From the NCBI GenBank assembly GCA_036345935.2, contig JADWOT020000003.1, positions 9,723,132 to 9,787,131 of the forward strand: a stretch of DNA of 64,000 bases. Reading direction: 5' to 3'. This DNA is from Taenia hydatigena. Its lineage: Eukaryota > Platyhelminthes > Cestoda > Cyclophyllidea > Taeniidae. The notes beneath the pieces are model-generated. The model saw nothing but the letters and a program-made list of their open reading frames with translations, did no database searches and was not told the DNA's origin. Numbering within the stretch: position 1 is the first letter of the stretch; each line of letters starts with the position of its first letter. This document shows positions 10,924-23,300 of this stretch, in pieces. Position numbers and translations under genes: made by a program.

Positions 10924-13505
10924 TTAACGTTCTTCCAGCATTTCTCTTGCCACCAGAAGAATAGGCCATGAGAAATCTTCCAGCTCAAATAATGGCTTCC
11001 ATTCGAAATTGGCCAACGGTTGGTTCTGCAAGGGTTACAACATTATTAATTACTTTTGAGTAGTTAAGTAGTGAATGGAAACTAATAATTTACCTCTTCG
11101 GTGGGTAAAAATTCATAGAATCTGTTCGTCGGAGAATTGGATACTATAATAAAGAGGTTAATAAATTTAAGTAATTTGATCAAACAATTTATGGTTCCAC
11201 AGGATATGAACAAAACACTTACGTAGCATTATCAATCTGTTGTTGAATGAGACAAGAGATGTGAATGGCCATTGAAAGCCAGGAATATGAATTCCATTAA
11301 GACGAGTCCACTGAGCGTTCGCCTGTTCGATCGATGTCAGTGGAAGGCATTCGGCACTCGACTCATAAAGCCCTCCAGCAACCACTACGCATCCTTTGAA
11401 GTAGGCCACTCCTGGACTACTGCGTTCCTGCAACATCGGATTGAGTTTGATCCATCGCCATCCACTCCCATTCGCCGCATCTTCTACCAATATTGCAGCT
11501 TCTCTTGATTCCACTACCTTTCTTTGATTAACTTGATTACCACCAACAACCACGATTCCAATTTCTGGGATATTTAACGCCGATGCAGCACTTCGTGCAG
11601 GCAGCATATCAGGGAGTTTGGTGAGCCTAGATTGTTGACTCAGCCTAATCAAACATACCTGCCACTGGCAATGTCTAATTTTTCACAAATGGAAACGCGC
11701 TTTCCATCAGACCAGCCGCCAAAAATGAAAATCGATTCATTTCTCGACGCAACAGTAGGGAATTCGCGTTGCTGTGTTGTTTGAAAAGTCTTATGGGAAG
11801 TAGAACCATCTCGGTAATTTACAGAGTCCACACGCCATCCGGAGTCAACACACTCAACGAAACATACTCTGCCTAAAAAGCAAGAGGATGAGACCATAAA
11901 TTTAATTCACCGTCCAATGCAATCGCTTTTCCACGGGAAGAAACTTCAAAATTGAACGATTCGTCCGGTTGCAACTGCGGCACAGACGTTAAACACCGGG
12001 ACTTTGAAACATCATTGTGGCCGCAGATCATCAGCACCTCTCTAAAAGTTTTCAAAAATCGGTCATAGAGTGGCAGTGCAAATGGCATGAAGGGTGCGAA
12101 AAGGGACAGTTTTACAGAATCCTATGGCTAAAAATCGGAGCACTTATCGAATCGACTAGTCGGTTCTTTGGGAGGGCGGTTTTTGCTATACTAAAAGTGA
12201 TTCACGTACTTTCTTTGTGGCCGGCAGTTGGGGTCAGGCCGAATCCTCCGTCTCACCCATTTCTCATTTCGCCTTATTGCAAATCTTGGCGGAGCATTGA
12301 CTAAAGAACAGTCACAGAAATAAAGGAAAAGATAACTCAGAAGTAAGAACTACACAATGCTGAATAGTGTCATCAACTCAATTAATTTGCGCCTATGACT
12401 CCCAAATAAATTTGTCCATCCACTCCGTATTAACTCCTTCAACACGCATTGATGCATCTACCCACCCATTTTAATCCATTTCATCCTTTCATCCATCAAT
12501 TACATCTCTTTTATTTACCACAAAGCCTTTCGCCCCTTGTCCATGTCCGCGTCTCTTCTTTAGTCTTACAGTCGTCTATTGAAATTGCTCATCCATGAAT
12601 CTCACGTACTTTAAACCATCCTCCCATTCACTGTGCTTACCTTTACGAAACTGTTTTCCGCACCTCTCCACAAGGGTCCAGTATTCGCTTTGACATTGTG
12701 GGGACAGCCCTGTCAGCTTAATCCTCGAAATCATCTTCCCAAACACCTTTGCCTTTTCATTCACGTCACACCCATCAAGGCCTGCTTCAAGCCAATTGCG
12801 AATCGCTCGGAACTTTGTTACCTCACTCACGCGTTTCAGCCGGTTGCTTTCCAGTAGCATCTCGAAGTACTGTGCTGCCGTCTGCATCAGCAGCCTCCTT
12901 CGCAAGCACACATCTTCAAAATGTTCTGCCATCATTGGAATGCATGATTTTATCAATCCACGGTTCAACGTAGCATTGGCTATGGACCAAACCTCTGCCA
13001 CATTTTCTAGAGAAATTCTTTAGTCAGTCAGGTTTTAACTCTGAAAAAGACTTCTCCCACCTCGTTCTTATGAACTCCACACACCAAGAGACGATTCTCT
13101 TGCAGCCGAGATTGTGTGCCAGAAGGTACAATCTCGTGGCATTTCCTGCAGAGATTGTAATTCTGCCCGTGTATGCGTAGTCGACGACAGCCTCGACAAT
13201 ACTAAGAGCGGGTTAATGAAGAAAGTGATGTGCACGTACTCTGCAGAAAAGCGTTTCCATTGTGTTATCGCTCCATCTTGTTGAGTGGTCAGTGCTCTAA
13301 AAAAAAGTGGGAACCTGGCTCCTAGAACCAGTTTATGTGCATTCACACATTTCCCATCCTTTGTCTAGAAGTTGGAGCATGAAACCAATGTGCATAACCT
13401 CACCCTAATTCGTAGATCAGTGAGTTTTCCTTGCTCACGGAAGGTGTCAATTCTGTGGATAAGAAACAATTCCGCCTTATCATCAGATTTTACCACTGTC
13501 TCCAT
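10924..13505 (-). CDS. BTB-BACK-Kelch protein (kelch-like, Cul3 adaptor type)
   Basis: Nine exons join without a frame error: 13505-13404, 13364-13240, 13201-13061, 13017-12606, 12121-11911, 11872-11659, 11626-11223, 11143-11094 and 11025-10924 (TAA). The coding length is 1761 bases, 586 residues, normal for kelch-like proteins. All introns are GT-AG; five are 39, 38, 43, 38 and 32 bp, the others 484, 79 and 68 bp. The BTB domain covers about residues 12-120 (NAHKLVLGARFPLFF, then DYAYTG). BACK covers about 123-240 (ENVAEVWSIANATL). The C-terminal half has Kelch-type strands with GG doublets (FIFGGWSDG, VVVGGNQ, VVAGGLYESSAE), fewer and more degenerate than a full six-blade set. Family knowledge: such proteins bind Cullin-3 through BTB/BACK and substrates through Kelch blades. 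ATG 13505 is the first Met in frame; a TATA-like ATAAAAA lies about 40 bases upstream. No AATAAA is visible before the gap. Confidence 0.9.
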
Positions 13506-14451
13506 CTTTCGCTCATGAATTAAGATGTGAAAAGGTGGTAAAGTGCTTTTTATGTTTAAGCCGAGATGTGGGCGTGAATGAGTGAAGGAGTGTAAACGTG
13601 GCGCACGTTGGTTGAGGAGCCTCAGGTAACCTGGAGGAAACCAAGAGATTGGCTGCAATGCACAAGTGGTGCGTAAACCAGACCAGCGCCAACTGACATT
13701 CATTTGTGTGCTTTGAGTGTTCTCGTAAATGTGGTAATTGAATTTGCAAGCTTCAGTGATCCTTGCTTCTTCATGACAAGCCTTGACGTGATGCAAGAAG
13801 GGCGTATGCTGCGGCTCGGATGATTTGCGGCGACCTTGACAGAGAGATTGGAAATGGATCTTGGAAACTGCTCTTGAGGTGACACCACCCGTAGTCGTGA
13901 TTCCTCTGAGAACGCTTGTAGCAGAGATGCTTGCATGAAGGCGTTCATTACGTGTATCCGTGTTACGGGCCTCAATTGTGCAAAATAGCGATTCAATTTG
14001 CCCTATGTGGCATCATCTATTTAAACCGTGATTTAATTCAACTTGGCTAATAAAAAGTTTCCAACTTCCTCTTCCCATTCACCCACCACAAATGTTCCCA
14101 CATGATTTACAGCAAATTGTATGTAGTTGTTTGCTCAGAATTACGAGCCTCTTGCAATAAGTCAGCTAACACTTTGCTGACCCAGAGAAATGGACATGCC
14201 GACGCACAATTGACCTCCGAATACTCATTCAGTCCCTTCATTACCAACCAGCGATTGAGTTAGTGCTGACACAGGTTTTCATTTGCTGTTGCTGTCAACC
14301 TGTCAATGCCCCCAAAACCATTCCAAGTCTACGATCGCTCAGGTCATTTTTGTCCCAACTCACAGACACACAGCTCCTCCATGGTGAGCGATGTGCTAAA
14401 CGTCGTCTGAATGTTAAATAAGTGCTCTTTCTGGTGTCATCTAACTGCCAG
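13506..14451. other. Kelch gene 5' flank, no other gene recognised
   Basis: Holds the presumed promoter of the minus-strand Kelch gene. Open frames here (for example 13700-13996 minus) have no domain signature and no matching splice phase to the Kelch exon 1. Confidence 0.4.
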
Positions 14452-14730
14452 AAGGGTTTCGTGGCAGCCTACAAAGCGAGAGGGCGACGTGAGCCAAATA
14501 TCGGCGCATTCGGAGGCAGTAATCAAAGTAGAGGTGTGCGACTTCCTCAAGTGACGCCTCATGCACTGGTGGCATTCATCATCAATGGAGCGACGTCTGA
14601 TTTTTTGCGTGTTAGTCTTTCCTCTTCCCTCGAGCTTTATTTGAGCATCATACATTGCAGTTGTTCAAATAAACCGACTCACTTTTACTTCGTGTCTCAA
14701 AGTAAAGCGATAATGCTGATACAGTCTTGA
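14452..14730 (+). CDS. Weak candidate terminal exon
   Basis: After a good acceptor (a pyrimidine-rich stretch ending ACTGCCAG) the frame is open for 92 codons to TGA. It includes the basic and Gly-rich piece KARGRREPNIGAFGG and the hydrophobic PHALVAFIINGATSDFL. An AATAAA occurs at 14668-14673. The opposite strand also has a 72-codon ORF over the same bases (14655-14437), so strand is unsure. No family recognised. Confidence 0.22.
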   Translation, partial: KGFVAAYKARGRREPNIGAFGGSNQSRGVRLPQVTPHALVAFIINGATSDFLRVSLSSSLELYLSIIHCSCSNKPTHFYFVSQSKAIMLIQS

Positions 14731-17261
14731 CTGATGGACGATTTGGTGGCATCAATTTCGAGAGGACACCCTCCAACCTGCTTCTTACTATTCTTTTCAA
14801 AATCAAATTGAGTCGAGAAAACGCAAGTTGACCGAAGGCTCCTTTGTAAGATCACCACACCTAACTTGTGTCCCACTCTCACCTGCCAGCGGATGTGTGC
14901 GGTGTGTTCAACCGTTGACAAACTTACACCACTGTCCTGAGGTCCTTTCCGTTTCATTCCACGTCTCTCTCATGCTAATCCGAGGTTTGTAGAAGAGTCT
15001 AAGTAAGCAAACAAAAGCATTCACACAGAGTCTAAAAACACAACTACTTTTCTATAACCTTATCAAGTAGACATTTTAAGCGATATTTATAAAAATGGAA
15101 ACGTGAGTGGCAATTGTCATTTGAGGAATACGCTAACTTGATGCGATTTTTCCTCACCAGCCAAATGCAGCAATGTTTGGATCAGATTTCAACTCTTTTA
15201 TTCGGAACCGCCAGCACTTATGCGGCCTTGGAGCCATGTCAGTGACCCCATACGACCCTTCTCTACGTCCCGAATGCATATCCCATCCCACTATTATGCC
15301 ATCCAAAAAACAACTAAATTGTAAATGATGAGAAAATTAGTGCCGATCCCATACAGAAGACCTAAAATCAGCTTCTACAATCGAAAACTACTCCCATCAT
15401 TGGTAGAATTGTTGTTACAACCAAACCAATCGAGGAGACCAACGTTGACGTTGGTGGACGCTTTCCTTTTCCATCCTACAAAGGAGACGTCACGCATCTG
15501 CGTGCCTCCTAGGTGGTCAAGCTTTCCGCTGCTCATTGTATGCTTCAGGATATTTGTTTCCTACAATGACGGTTGCAAATTCAAGAAGACACGTCTTTAT
15601 GATCAACACTTAAACAAGTCTTGAAGAAGGATTTGGAACTCTTGTTGATGAGTGACCTCTTTTGAGTGGACTCAATCAACCCATACAAAGCGCGACTCCA
15701 CTGGAGCACTAGCCACTGGCCAAAGCATCCAACACCCAATACGGCTACTCGCACTAACATAAAACCAAAGCCCAATCTCTTCAACAGTTTACTCGCTCGG
15801 ATCCACTTAGCCACACATTTCGAATCTTGAGCAAGTCATCCACGAGATCATACAAAACGGCCTAAGCAACGAGGTCAACCATCAGTTTCGTTGCGCGTGC
15901 TTAGCTTCGACAAAAATTCACATTTTAATATTATTAACCACATCCGCGAATAAAGAGTAGTAGTGGGTTTTCTACCCCACGATTTTCACAAAGCAGAGAT
16001 TGTTCGAGTGCTGGCATTGAAGTATATTAGCTTTGCATCGAGGTGAGTCACACCAACAGCTCTGCACTTGATTAATGGCAGTCACTCAACTTTCAGTGGG
16101 GTACAGCTAACAGTTCTCGATATTGTATTTTTTGAAGTGCAGCCTATTTTCACTTAACTCCTCCGCGATCATCACAATAATTCCATTATTATGCTGATAA
16201 CATTGCTACATGTAACTTTTTCGTTTTGTCGATTATGTAGTCACGTGTGCTTGTGATTGAATGCCACACAGTCAGCCTTGCTTGGTCATACTGTTCTGCT
16301 CAGTGCGTTTCAACATAGAGACAGCCTTTGTCTAGACTGATGTACTGATTTTCCAAAAGAAGAAACGATTTGGATTAAAAAACAGCACTCGAAGTATCAT
16401 CATTATTACCGATTTGCTACACGAATTGGAGGAAAATCTACCACCCTGAAAGAGTAAAATGACGCAAGGGTGCTACTGACTTGTTGTAAGTAGCACCTGT
16501 GTGAGCTGCTCACTGCCACACGATTCGATAGAGTTAAACCATCCGGCGCTAGTACGCAGAAAATGGCCAAACCGCCTTCACTGTGTCCAACATGTGCACA
16601 AAATTATTGGCAAGGCGAACTTTTCCTATCCCACCTCCGGCAAGGATCGTGGAATCCGCAACCACCTAATTCGCCTCAACATTACGGCCAAGAGCTCTTT
16701 CACCAAACAGTCAAAGTTTATAGGAAGAGGTGCAGAGGTTGACTGCGACCTGATTATTGCTTTGATAAGAGAACCACTATGTCAGAATAGTACGAAATCG
16801 AAACTCGCTTACACCTTAAGTGTCATGAGCCCCATTAAACATGGCAATCGCGAATACCATCCGCTCCTTCACCACGTGGTTCATTCAAACGATCCTCCCC
16901 TTCTCTTCCACCACCCTTACTATGCAAAAATTGGTCACTTCTAGACATCTTTGCTACAAGTTAGAACAAGGACGTCTTGGGCTCTGGAGAACGACTACGC
17001 TGGTCCACGACCAGATTAAAACTTGTCCTCCCGCCTATCGCCCACAAGCACATTCAATGCACATTTGTAACAATAATTTCGGAAATTTTCAGTGATTTTT
17101 AGAAAGTCTGCAAGGAATGCAGGTGCATTAGTCAATTATTTACTTGCAAAGAGAGACCCCAGATCGCGCTTTTCGCAGTACTCCTTCAGTTAAATCAACA
17201 TGATTTCGTCTTACTAGGCCACATGGCATCGACGAATCGGTCATAGCATCAAGTGGAGACA
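14731..17261. other. No gene recognised
   Basis: Mixed composition, becoming A+C-rich on the plus strand after about 16.4 kb. The plus ORF 16501-16944 and the minus ORF 15814-15581 show no domain and no supporting splice context. Long plus-strand frames are expected by chance in A+C-rich DNA. Confidence 0.4.
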
Positions 17262-17709
17262 TCAAGGAAAGTAGAATGTCTCGAGTAAATCACTTGAAGT
17301 CAAGACCAAGGTAGACATGTTGCTCAACCAAAATAAACACATTGGGCAAACGGAAGAGACTGCGGCCACCTCCTCCGGCGAAGACAACATTGCCAAACAT
17401 GCCCCATCAACCGAAACTGGGAGTTCAATCAACAACTGATGACCCATATGAGAAGTTCCAAAACGCATAATCTACTAACTTGTAAAAGCACCTGTCGCCT
17501 GTGCACTCATTCGGACGCTCGATGCCAACAAATGAAGCAAGTGAAGAAAGCACAACATGGCAAAGCGAAAGGAGAAAAAGGTGCTTCAGCAACCATCAAA
17601 GCCGGTACTTTGCGAGCAATGTCAGCTGTTTCGAAATTATCTTGGCATTTATCATTGATTTGATACAAGTGAGAAAGCATTTGAAGGTTCGTCTTTACAA
17701 CCACCACGG
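17262..17709 (-). CDS. Unidentified gene, two candidate 3' exons
   Basis: Exon 17709-17609 follows a strong acceptor (TCATCTTTTAG) and ends CGCAAA before GTACCG. Its peptide includes NLQMLSHLYQINDKCQDNF. Exon 17435-17262 follows GTCATCAG in the same phase (0), includes LLIELPVSVDGACLAML and ends at TGA. The intron between them is 173 bp. The first exon is charged and helix-like; the second is hydrophobic. I do not recognise the protein. The strand agrees with the G+T-rich sense strand expected from the local composition bias. Confidence 0.35.
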
Positions 17710-18732
17710 CTAAAAGATGAGACTAAAATTAACCAAAAGCTTCCCTTCGTAGGTTTGAAATGCAGCTGATTGATCACTTTGATTTTCAAACTGAAAATCA
17801 ACCATGGCAATTGCTTTCCCAGAATGCAATACACAAATCCGTCAAAGTAGGCAAATACTGACCCATGATTGACAAGTTGTAGGCACATTGTGGTAAGCAC
17901 ACGCTAGTCACAACCTCTCAACGCAAAAAAGACAACCGTCAATTTCCATTCCTTACCAAGGTCAATTCCACTTTGTCGGAATTTGAAGCAAACGATGGGC
18001 AAAACCAAACTGGACCAAAGCAGCGAAAAAGGTATGTACGTGACCAGCCCAAGCTACATACACTGACATCTGACCCTCCCCCCCAACCCTCCCCCCTTCC
18101 ACATAAAACGCACTCATCTTAGCCTCGCCACCCAAAACAATCCCAAAAGTGGTGAGCACATATTTCAAGTACAGACGATTTCCTATTCACTCGCCCTCAT
18201 CTGCTGATCAGCTAGATGCGCGTTCAGTGTCTGCGGCTAGCGTTGTCTACAAATGGAACCAACTCATTAATATTTCTAAGAGGCTAGACAACTGCATCGG
18301 AGTCCACTGGGTCAGCAGTACCTTAGCACACCTCGAACAAATCAACCTCCTCCAACATCCACAATACAACCACGCGCCTCACCGATGGAGACGCTGTGCA
18401 CGCACGCACCGTGACCTCTAACCTGCAATCATCTTCAGGCAATCTCAAAACACGCGACTAATCCATGAGCACTGTCAAACAATTTAAAGCATAATCCACC
18501 AAATGACTTGATTAGAGGAATCAATGCCACATCGAACAGGCGAAACCAAATTTCTTGGGTTTACAAATGAAGCCACATTTAGTGCATTCATACAAAAATA
18601 ATACGCCAACGAAGAGAATAAAACGATGAAGGGTAAATGATGGGCGACTGCGTGAGCAGGGATAAAAATTGTTATGAAGTAGCTAAGCATTTAGCGTTGT
18701 GAGTGAATAAATAGGAGAGCGATAAAGCTTAC

Positions 18733-19067
18733 AAATGCAGGGGACAGAAGACGACAGTCATCACTAGGAACTCAGCCACCCTCGCCTCCAATTCCGTGGC
18801 GATCACCCGGGCCCCATTAAGCCTCTTCCCCATTTCTGTCAGCCTCACTTCCTTGACAGCCCAGGTAGCCCCTTCACCACCTAACCGTACTTAACCTCCA
18901 GTGTTGCGTTCCACGATGACGCCAGGGAGACTGAGATGTCCAGGAGATCGTCAGCGGTCTCTGGGTTCGTGGTCGCCAAGATAGTGCTGCAGCAACAGCC
19001 TCAACGTGGTAGAAGGGTGTAGGTTCAACAATGTGTTGTCGATCACTGCCTTTGCCGCATCACTTTC
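18733..19067 (-). CDS. Unidentified gene, candidate exons with a 44-bp intron
   Basis: Exon 18986-18896 starts after TGCTGCAG and ends CTGGAG. Its peptide includes ETADDLLDISVSLASSW. A 44-bp intron follows. Exon 18851-18733 (GKRLNGARVIATELEARVAEF-like, helix-forming) ends before GTAAGC. Phases agree. A second open frame overlaps upstream: 19067-18951, after CTGACAAG, includes AVIDNTLLNLHPSTTLRLLL and stops at TGA. The two frames differ by one base, so there may be an alternative splice, a frameshift (decayed gene) or chance. No family recognised. Confidence 0.32.
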
Positions 19068-20234
19068 CTTGTCAGTAAGAAAAGTAGGATCATAGTGAAG
19101 TGGGAATGAATGGTTAACGGAGCATGGAGGCATTATGTGAAGGAAGCAACTGAGCAGGTGATAATATTTCGCAATGAGACAACAAAGAGTAGTCATAAAC
19201 TGGAAACCAATGATAACAACCAAAACTAAACAAAAAGTAGCATTTCTAAGTTAAGCACCATGGAGCAATTGACGTCTGTGTAGAAATCACATCACGCAGA
19301 CACTCCGTCGAACATAGTGCACACGGCGGCACAACATTCGCACTTCACTTCCTCACTACGTGACAGTCGGATTCAGCGTTTTTTAATTCGATCTTGGTGA
19401 GAGAGGGTGGAACCAAATAGACGTCAAAAGCGGTCTGGATCGCCCATACCTATTTATTCATCACTTTTTCTGTAGACTCACCAGACCCAGTTCTAACCCC
19501 ACACTGAACACTCACGACCACTAAGAGGACCTGCGCTCCTAACACACACAAAATCTGTTTTTTTTTTTGTCTGGCGTGAATTTCACAAATCTTGTTGCCA
19601 TCTTCACCTCGGGGTAAAAACCTTGGCCGAACCGCACCACAATCAGCAGTCAGAGAGAAGTATCAATTTAGTGTATCAGCTTGATGCTGATAGCAACTAA
19701 TGCTCCTGTTCAATAATCATCCTAATGACTTCATTGGCCTTTCAAAGGCTAAGATTATAAGGGATTTAAAAAATCAAGTGCGAACGTCAACTGCGCAAAA
19801 GCCCAACGAAGACACAAGGAAGAAGTGGAAATAAAATTATGATGTCGAAAATAAGTCACCGCCATTTTGAATGAGAGAAAACGCTACGACCCTACGTGTT
19901 GCATCGCCTCGCCTTCTTTCGACTCAATATATACTCACGACCGAAAACGCGTCTAGGTAAACTAATCAGAGAGCTCACTACAGAAAAGAGATGAATAGCT
20001 CACGCAACATGACTTCGCCCATCCCACTTCCAACAGGTTTACCACAGTCCAAGTGCTTGACCATTCTATCGCCACCGATTACAATATGGAATTGACATCG
20101 AGCTCACCTGGAAAATCAGGGCACTGAATGTGCAAAGTTGGTAGGGGAGGTAAACACTTACTGCGGCTCCTGCTGCGCAACAGTCATCAAAACATCGGCT
20201 GCACCCACGGCTGAACAGGGACACGAGAAGGGGA

Positions 20235-20342
20235 TCAAGTATTTGACATCTCCAGTTCCACCGCAAAAGCAGCCCTTTGATTGTCCGCCTTCACACACGT
20301 ACTCGTTGCCATGAGACTGTAGTCCACCGCCTCATGGAAGGA
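20235..20342 (-). CDS. Unidentified candidate exon
   Basis: After TTCGACAG the frame is open for 35 codons to TGA and includes FHEAVDYSLMATSTC and NQRAAFAVELEM. A second overlapping frame (20304-20179) is also open, with a Cys-rich GCFCGGTGD piece and a GTAAGT donor, so the correct frame is unclear. It lies on the same strand as the candidates at 17.3 and 18.9 kb. Confidence 0.22.
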   Translation of the reverse strand, partial: SFHEAVDYSLMATSTCVKADNQRAAFAVELEMSNT

Positions 20343-23300
20343 CTGTCGAATAAAACTACATGCTGTCAGCATGGACGATGAAAGAGCGCACACTCTTTCG
20401 ACCCTCCAATCACTGTAGAGTACAGAAGGGACGTTTTTTTGGTATTTGCAACTGAGAAACGGAAAGCATTAACCAACTACTACTGGCAGGATGAGATTTG
20501 CCTAGGACGAAACTAAATCCCCACATGAAAAGCTTAAATCTGATAACAGGGCGGAAACACTGTAAAAATTCACGTTTCGGTATTCCGGAGACTACATCAT
20601 GGTGCATCTCCTCTAACCCCAGCGCCAAACGTTTTTAATTACCATTCGTTTCTTTACTCAAAAAAAAGGCGCATGAGTTGCTTTATAACATCTTTAAAGT
20701 CTCTAAAAAAAAAGTTGAACTTCTACAATCATTCATTAAAGTCAACACGTAATTTCAACTTGGAGCAAAGGGAAGGAAATACCATGAACCGGTTTCGTGC
20801 AAACGAACCTTCACTTTCAACTGCTAGAACAAATACAAACTCACATTTTTGCATTCACTGATACGCTAGAGGCCAAAATAAGGCGCAGGGAACTACATCC
20901 TGCAATTCTTGTACTAGCTACCAACTTCTAACACATTTGCCCACACGTGTAGCGTAAAAGACTAAGGTTCCATCACCACAACTTCATACCTTTCAAAAAC
21001 AATTATTGTGCAACCTCAAACGTTACCTTCTAGTCGCCTGCGATAGTTCGAAAGCTTTTTCATGCGCACTAATGATACGCGTAACCAACAAGAAAATCCG
21101 AAAAGAACCTACACTTACCAGGATTAGCGAAGTTGACCACACTGCAACAAAGCTCCTACGCCACAACAGGACATTGCCGATACCATTATTAAGTTAAATC
21201 AGATAGCAGAATTCCACGATTTTACCACACGCACTGCAGAAACAACCAGCGCAGCAAACCTAGAAATCCCTACCCAAACCTCCATGCCAATCCATAATAA
21301 TACGGCACACACGCAAATTAAACAAATAACAATGTCTTTACGACTGATACTCACATATCTGGTTCAGTTAACACAACGTGCAAACCAAGCACAGCAAAGG
21401 CAATCGCACCAAACCCCAGCTTCCATATGCACCGCTGGACAAATGCAAAGACGATTTGCTAAGCGAAAAGCAAAGTTCAAAAACAAGTATTGCTAACAAC
21501 CTCAAAACTTCAACCTGCCAACATGTTGAATAAAATTACACAGATTTAAATAGCTAGCAGTACTCAGGCTTATTTTGGCATACCCCACTTTCCTATTTAT
21601 AGCCCCGCACACGAAACTTACAAATCTGCATTAAATGTACACTTCTTTGCCTTATTCATCTGTAAATGCCGGTGCTAGCAAATTCTGCATTACAACGGGG
21701 TCTGCGAGATAAGTGAAGCAAATTAGTTGACTTCCCTGTCAGCATGTTTACTGGCGCCTACAAAATTAACTATGTTAATGATTTCATAGTAGTGCGTCAA
21801 AGTAGTCGAAAAGATGTCTTTGAAGGATTGTGAATAATTCTGTAAGGCAAGGTTGTCCCTTTCTGTGTATTATGACGATTTTGTTCGAATGCGTTGTTGA
21901 ATTCGGTGTTATCACGGCTCGGTGTGCTTGGCGTGCCGTGTGAAGGAGCTGGCCGGTTGGGAAAACCGGGGTTGTTATTCGCGTCAGATGGTTCGTTGTT
22001 TTATGGGGATAGGTATTGATTAGTCAGGTCTGGTTTGTAGAATAGTTGAAAGTCTACTAAATTTTCGTATTTATTTCCAGTCCTATTTGGAAGTACTTGT
22101 ATTTACGTATACACGCTCAGTTATCTAATCATGTATGCATCTATTTGTCAAGTTAACCACGAAGGAAACGAAGTCGCTGTTGTGGTTTATTTGTTTTAAG
22201 TGCAACGCAAAATCACGTTAATTTATTATGCCGACTAGTGGTTGAAGCGATTAATTCAGGTTGTTCTGGCAATGTTTCAAATGGCTTGTTATTTAAATAG
22301 TGGTAAAGTTTGACAACTGAGGCCCCTTTTGTCGAATACAGGTGGAACTGTGTCTGGTATATGACCTTTGCTCTTGTTAAAGATGTTTGCAGACCCTTAT
22401 TTTGACGGACGCTTACTTTCTTTTGGTAGAGCGTTCGTCATGGGTGTGGATGTATTTTGACCAACACCAAGTACGAATCCTGTCTCTACCACTAGGTTGA
22501 ACTTTGCTCGTGTGGGAATGCGATCTCAATTTACGAATTGTTATAGTTCTGTTTTATGCATCGATATTTTTAATGTGCGCGTTTTTGAACAAGGTTTTGC
22601 TTTTGCCCTCGATCTACAAATGTTTTCATAATTGGTGCATAGCAAAGGCTGGATTGCCGAAGTTGTTAATTCTACTGATGTCGGTAGATTGAATTGCGCT
22701 TTTAGGACACTTCGCATTATAATTACTCAATAACTTCCATGTCACTGGTTGAGACCTTAATGCTCATTTGTGTTGACCTTTTCCTAATGCGGCGTACATG
22801 CAGGACCTCAGTAGCCACTTGGTTGTAGGTTTAGTTTCGACATGAGTAGGTGTCCGATTCTGACCGAGAAAGAAAGGAGCGGGCTCTAGGAGATCTGGAA
22901 CTGTTTGTCTGGAAGGCCATAGTGCGCTTTTATGCATTGGGATTAGCTGACCTGACTTTTTAAGTGCCGCTTAAATTGGATTCGCTTTAGTGGGACTTTG
23001 ACGGAGTAATTTGAAACGAATTGTAGGCAATGGACTTGCAGAACTTAAACTTACTCCATTGTCAGTCGAATCATGCGTCGAGTGTTGGTAAAAATAAAGT
23101 GGATCTAGGGTGTGTATACGGTTGTGGTACTTTCACTCCCCATTCGTAGGTTGTTTGAGGTTGCAAAGGGAATGGAACAGTTACTGACGTACTATTTTTG
23201 GCTTCGAAAAGTTTGGTGAGGATCAGCAGGCTTTGACGAAGTAGGATGTGCCGGCGAAGGCAGTGCATACGCTGGAGGAGGTGGGTAGTTATGGGAAGGA

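Noticed and set aside
10586..10988. ORFs crossing the first N gap
   Set aside because: The frame through 100 N is meaningless; the same applies to ORFs crossing 61788-61887.
16501..16944. 147-codon plus ORF
   Set aside because: It has no ATG at its start and lies in A+C-rich DNA where stops are rare on this strand. A second frame over the same bases also looks open, and no splice or domain support exists.
17439..17713. Plus ORFs rich in Lys, Ala and Gln
   Set aside because: The opposite strand has the better splice sites and phase, and its direction fits the composition bias.
22504..22692. 62-codon hydrophobic plus ORF
   Set aside because: Its Leu/Val/Cys-rich composition is what G+T-rich DNA yields by chance; no splice or start support.
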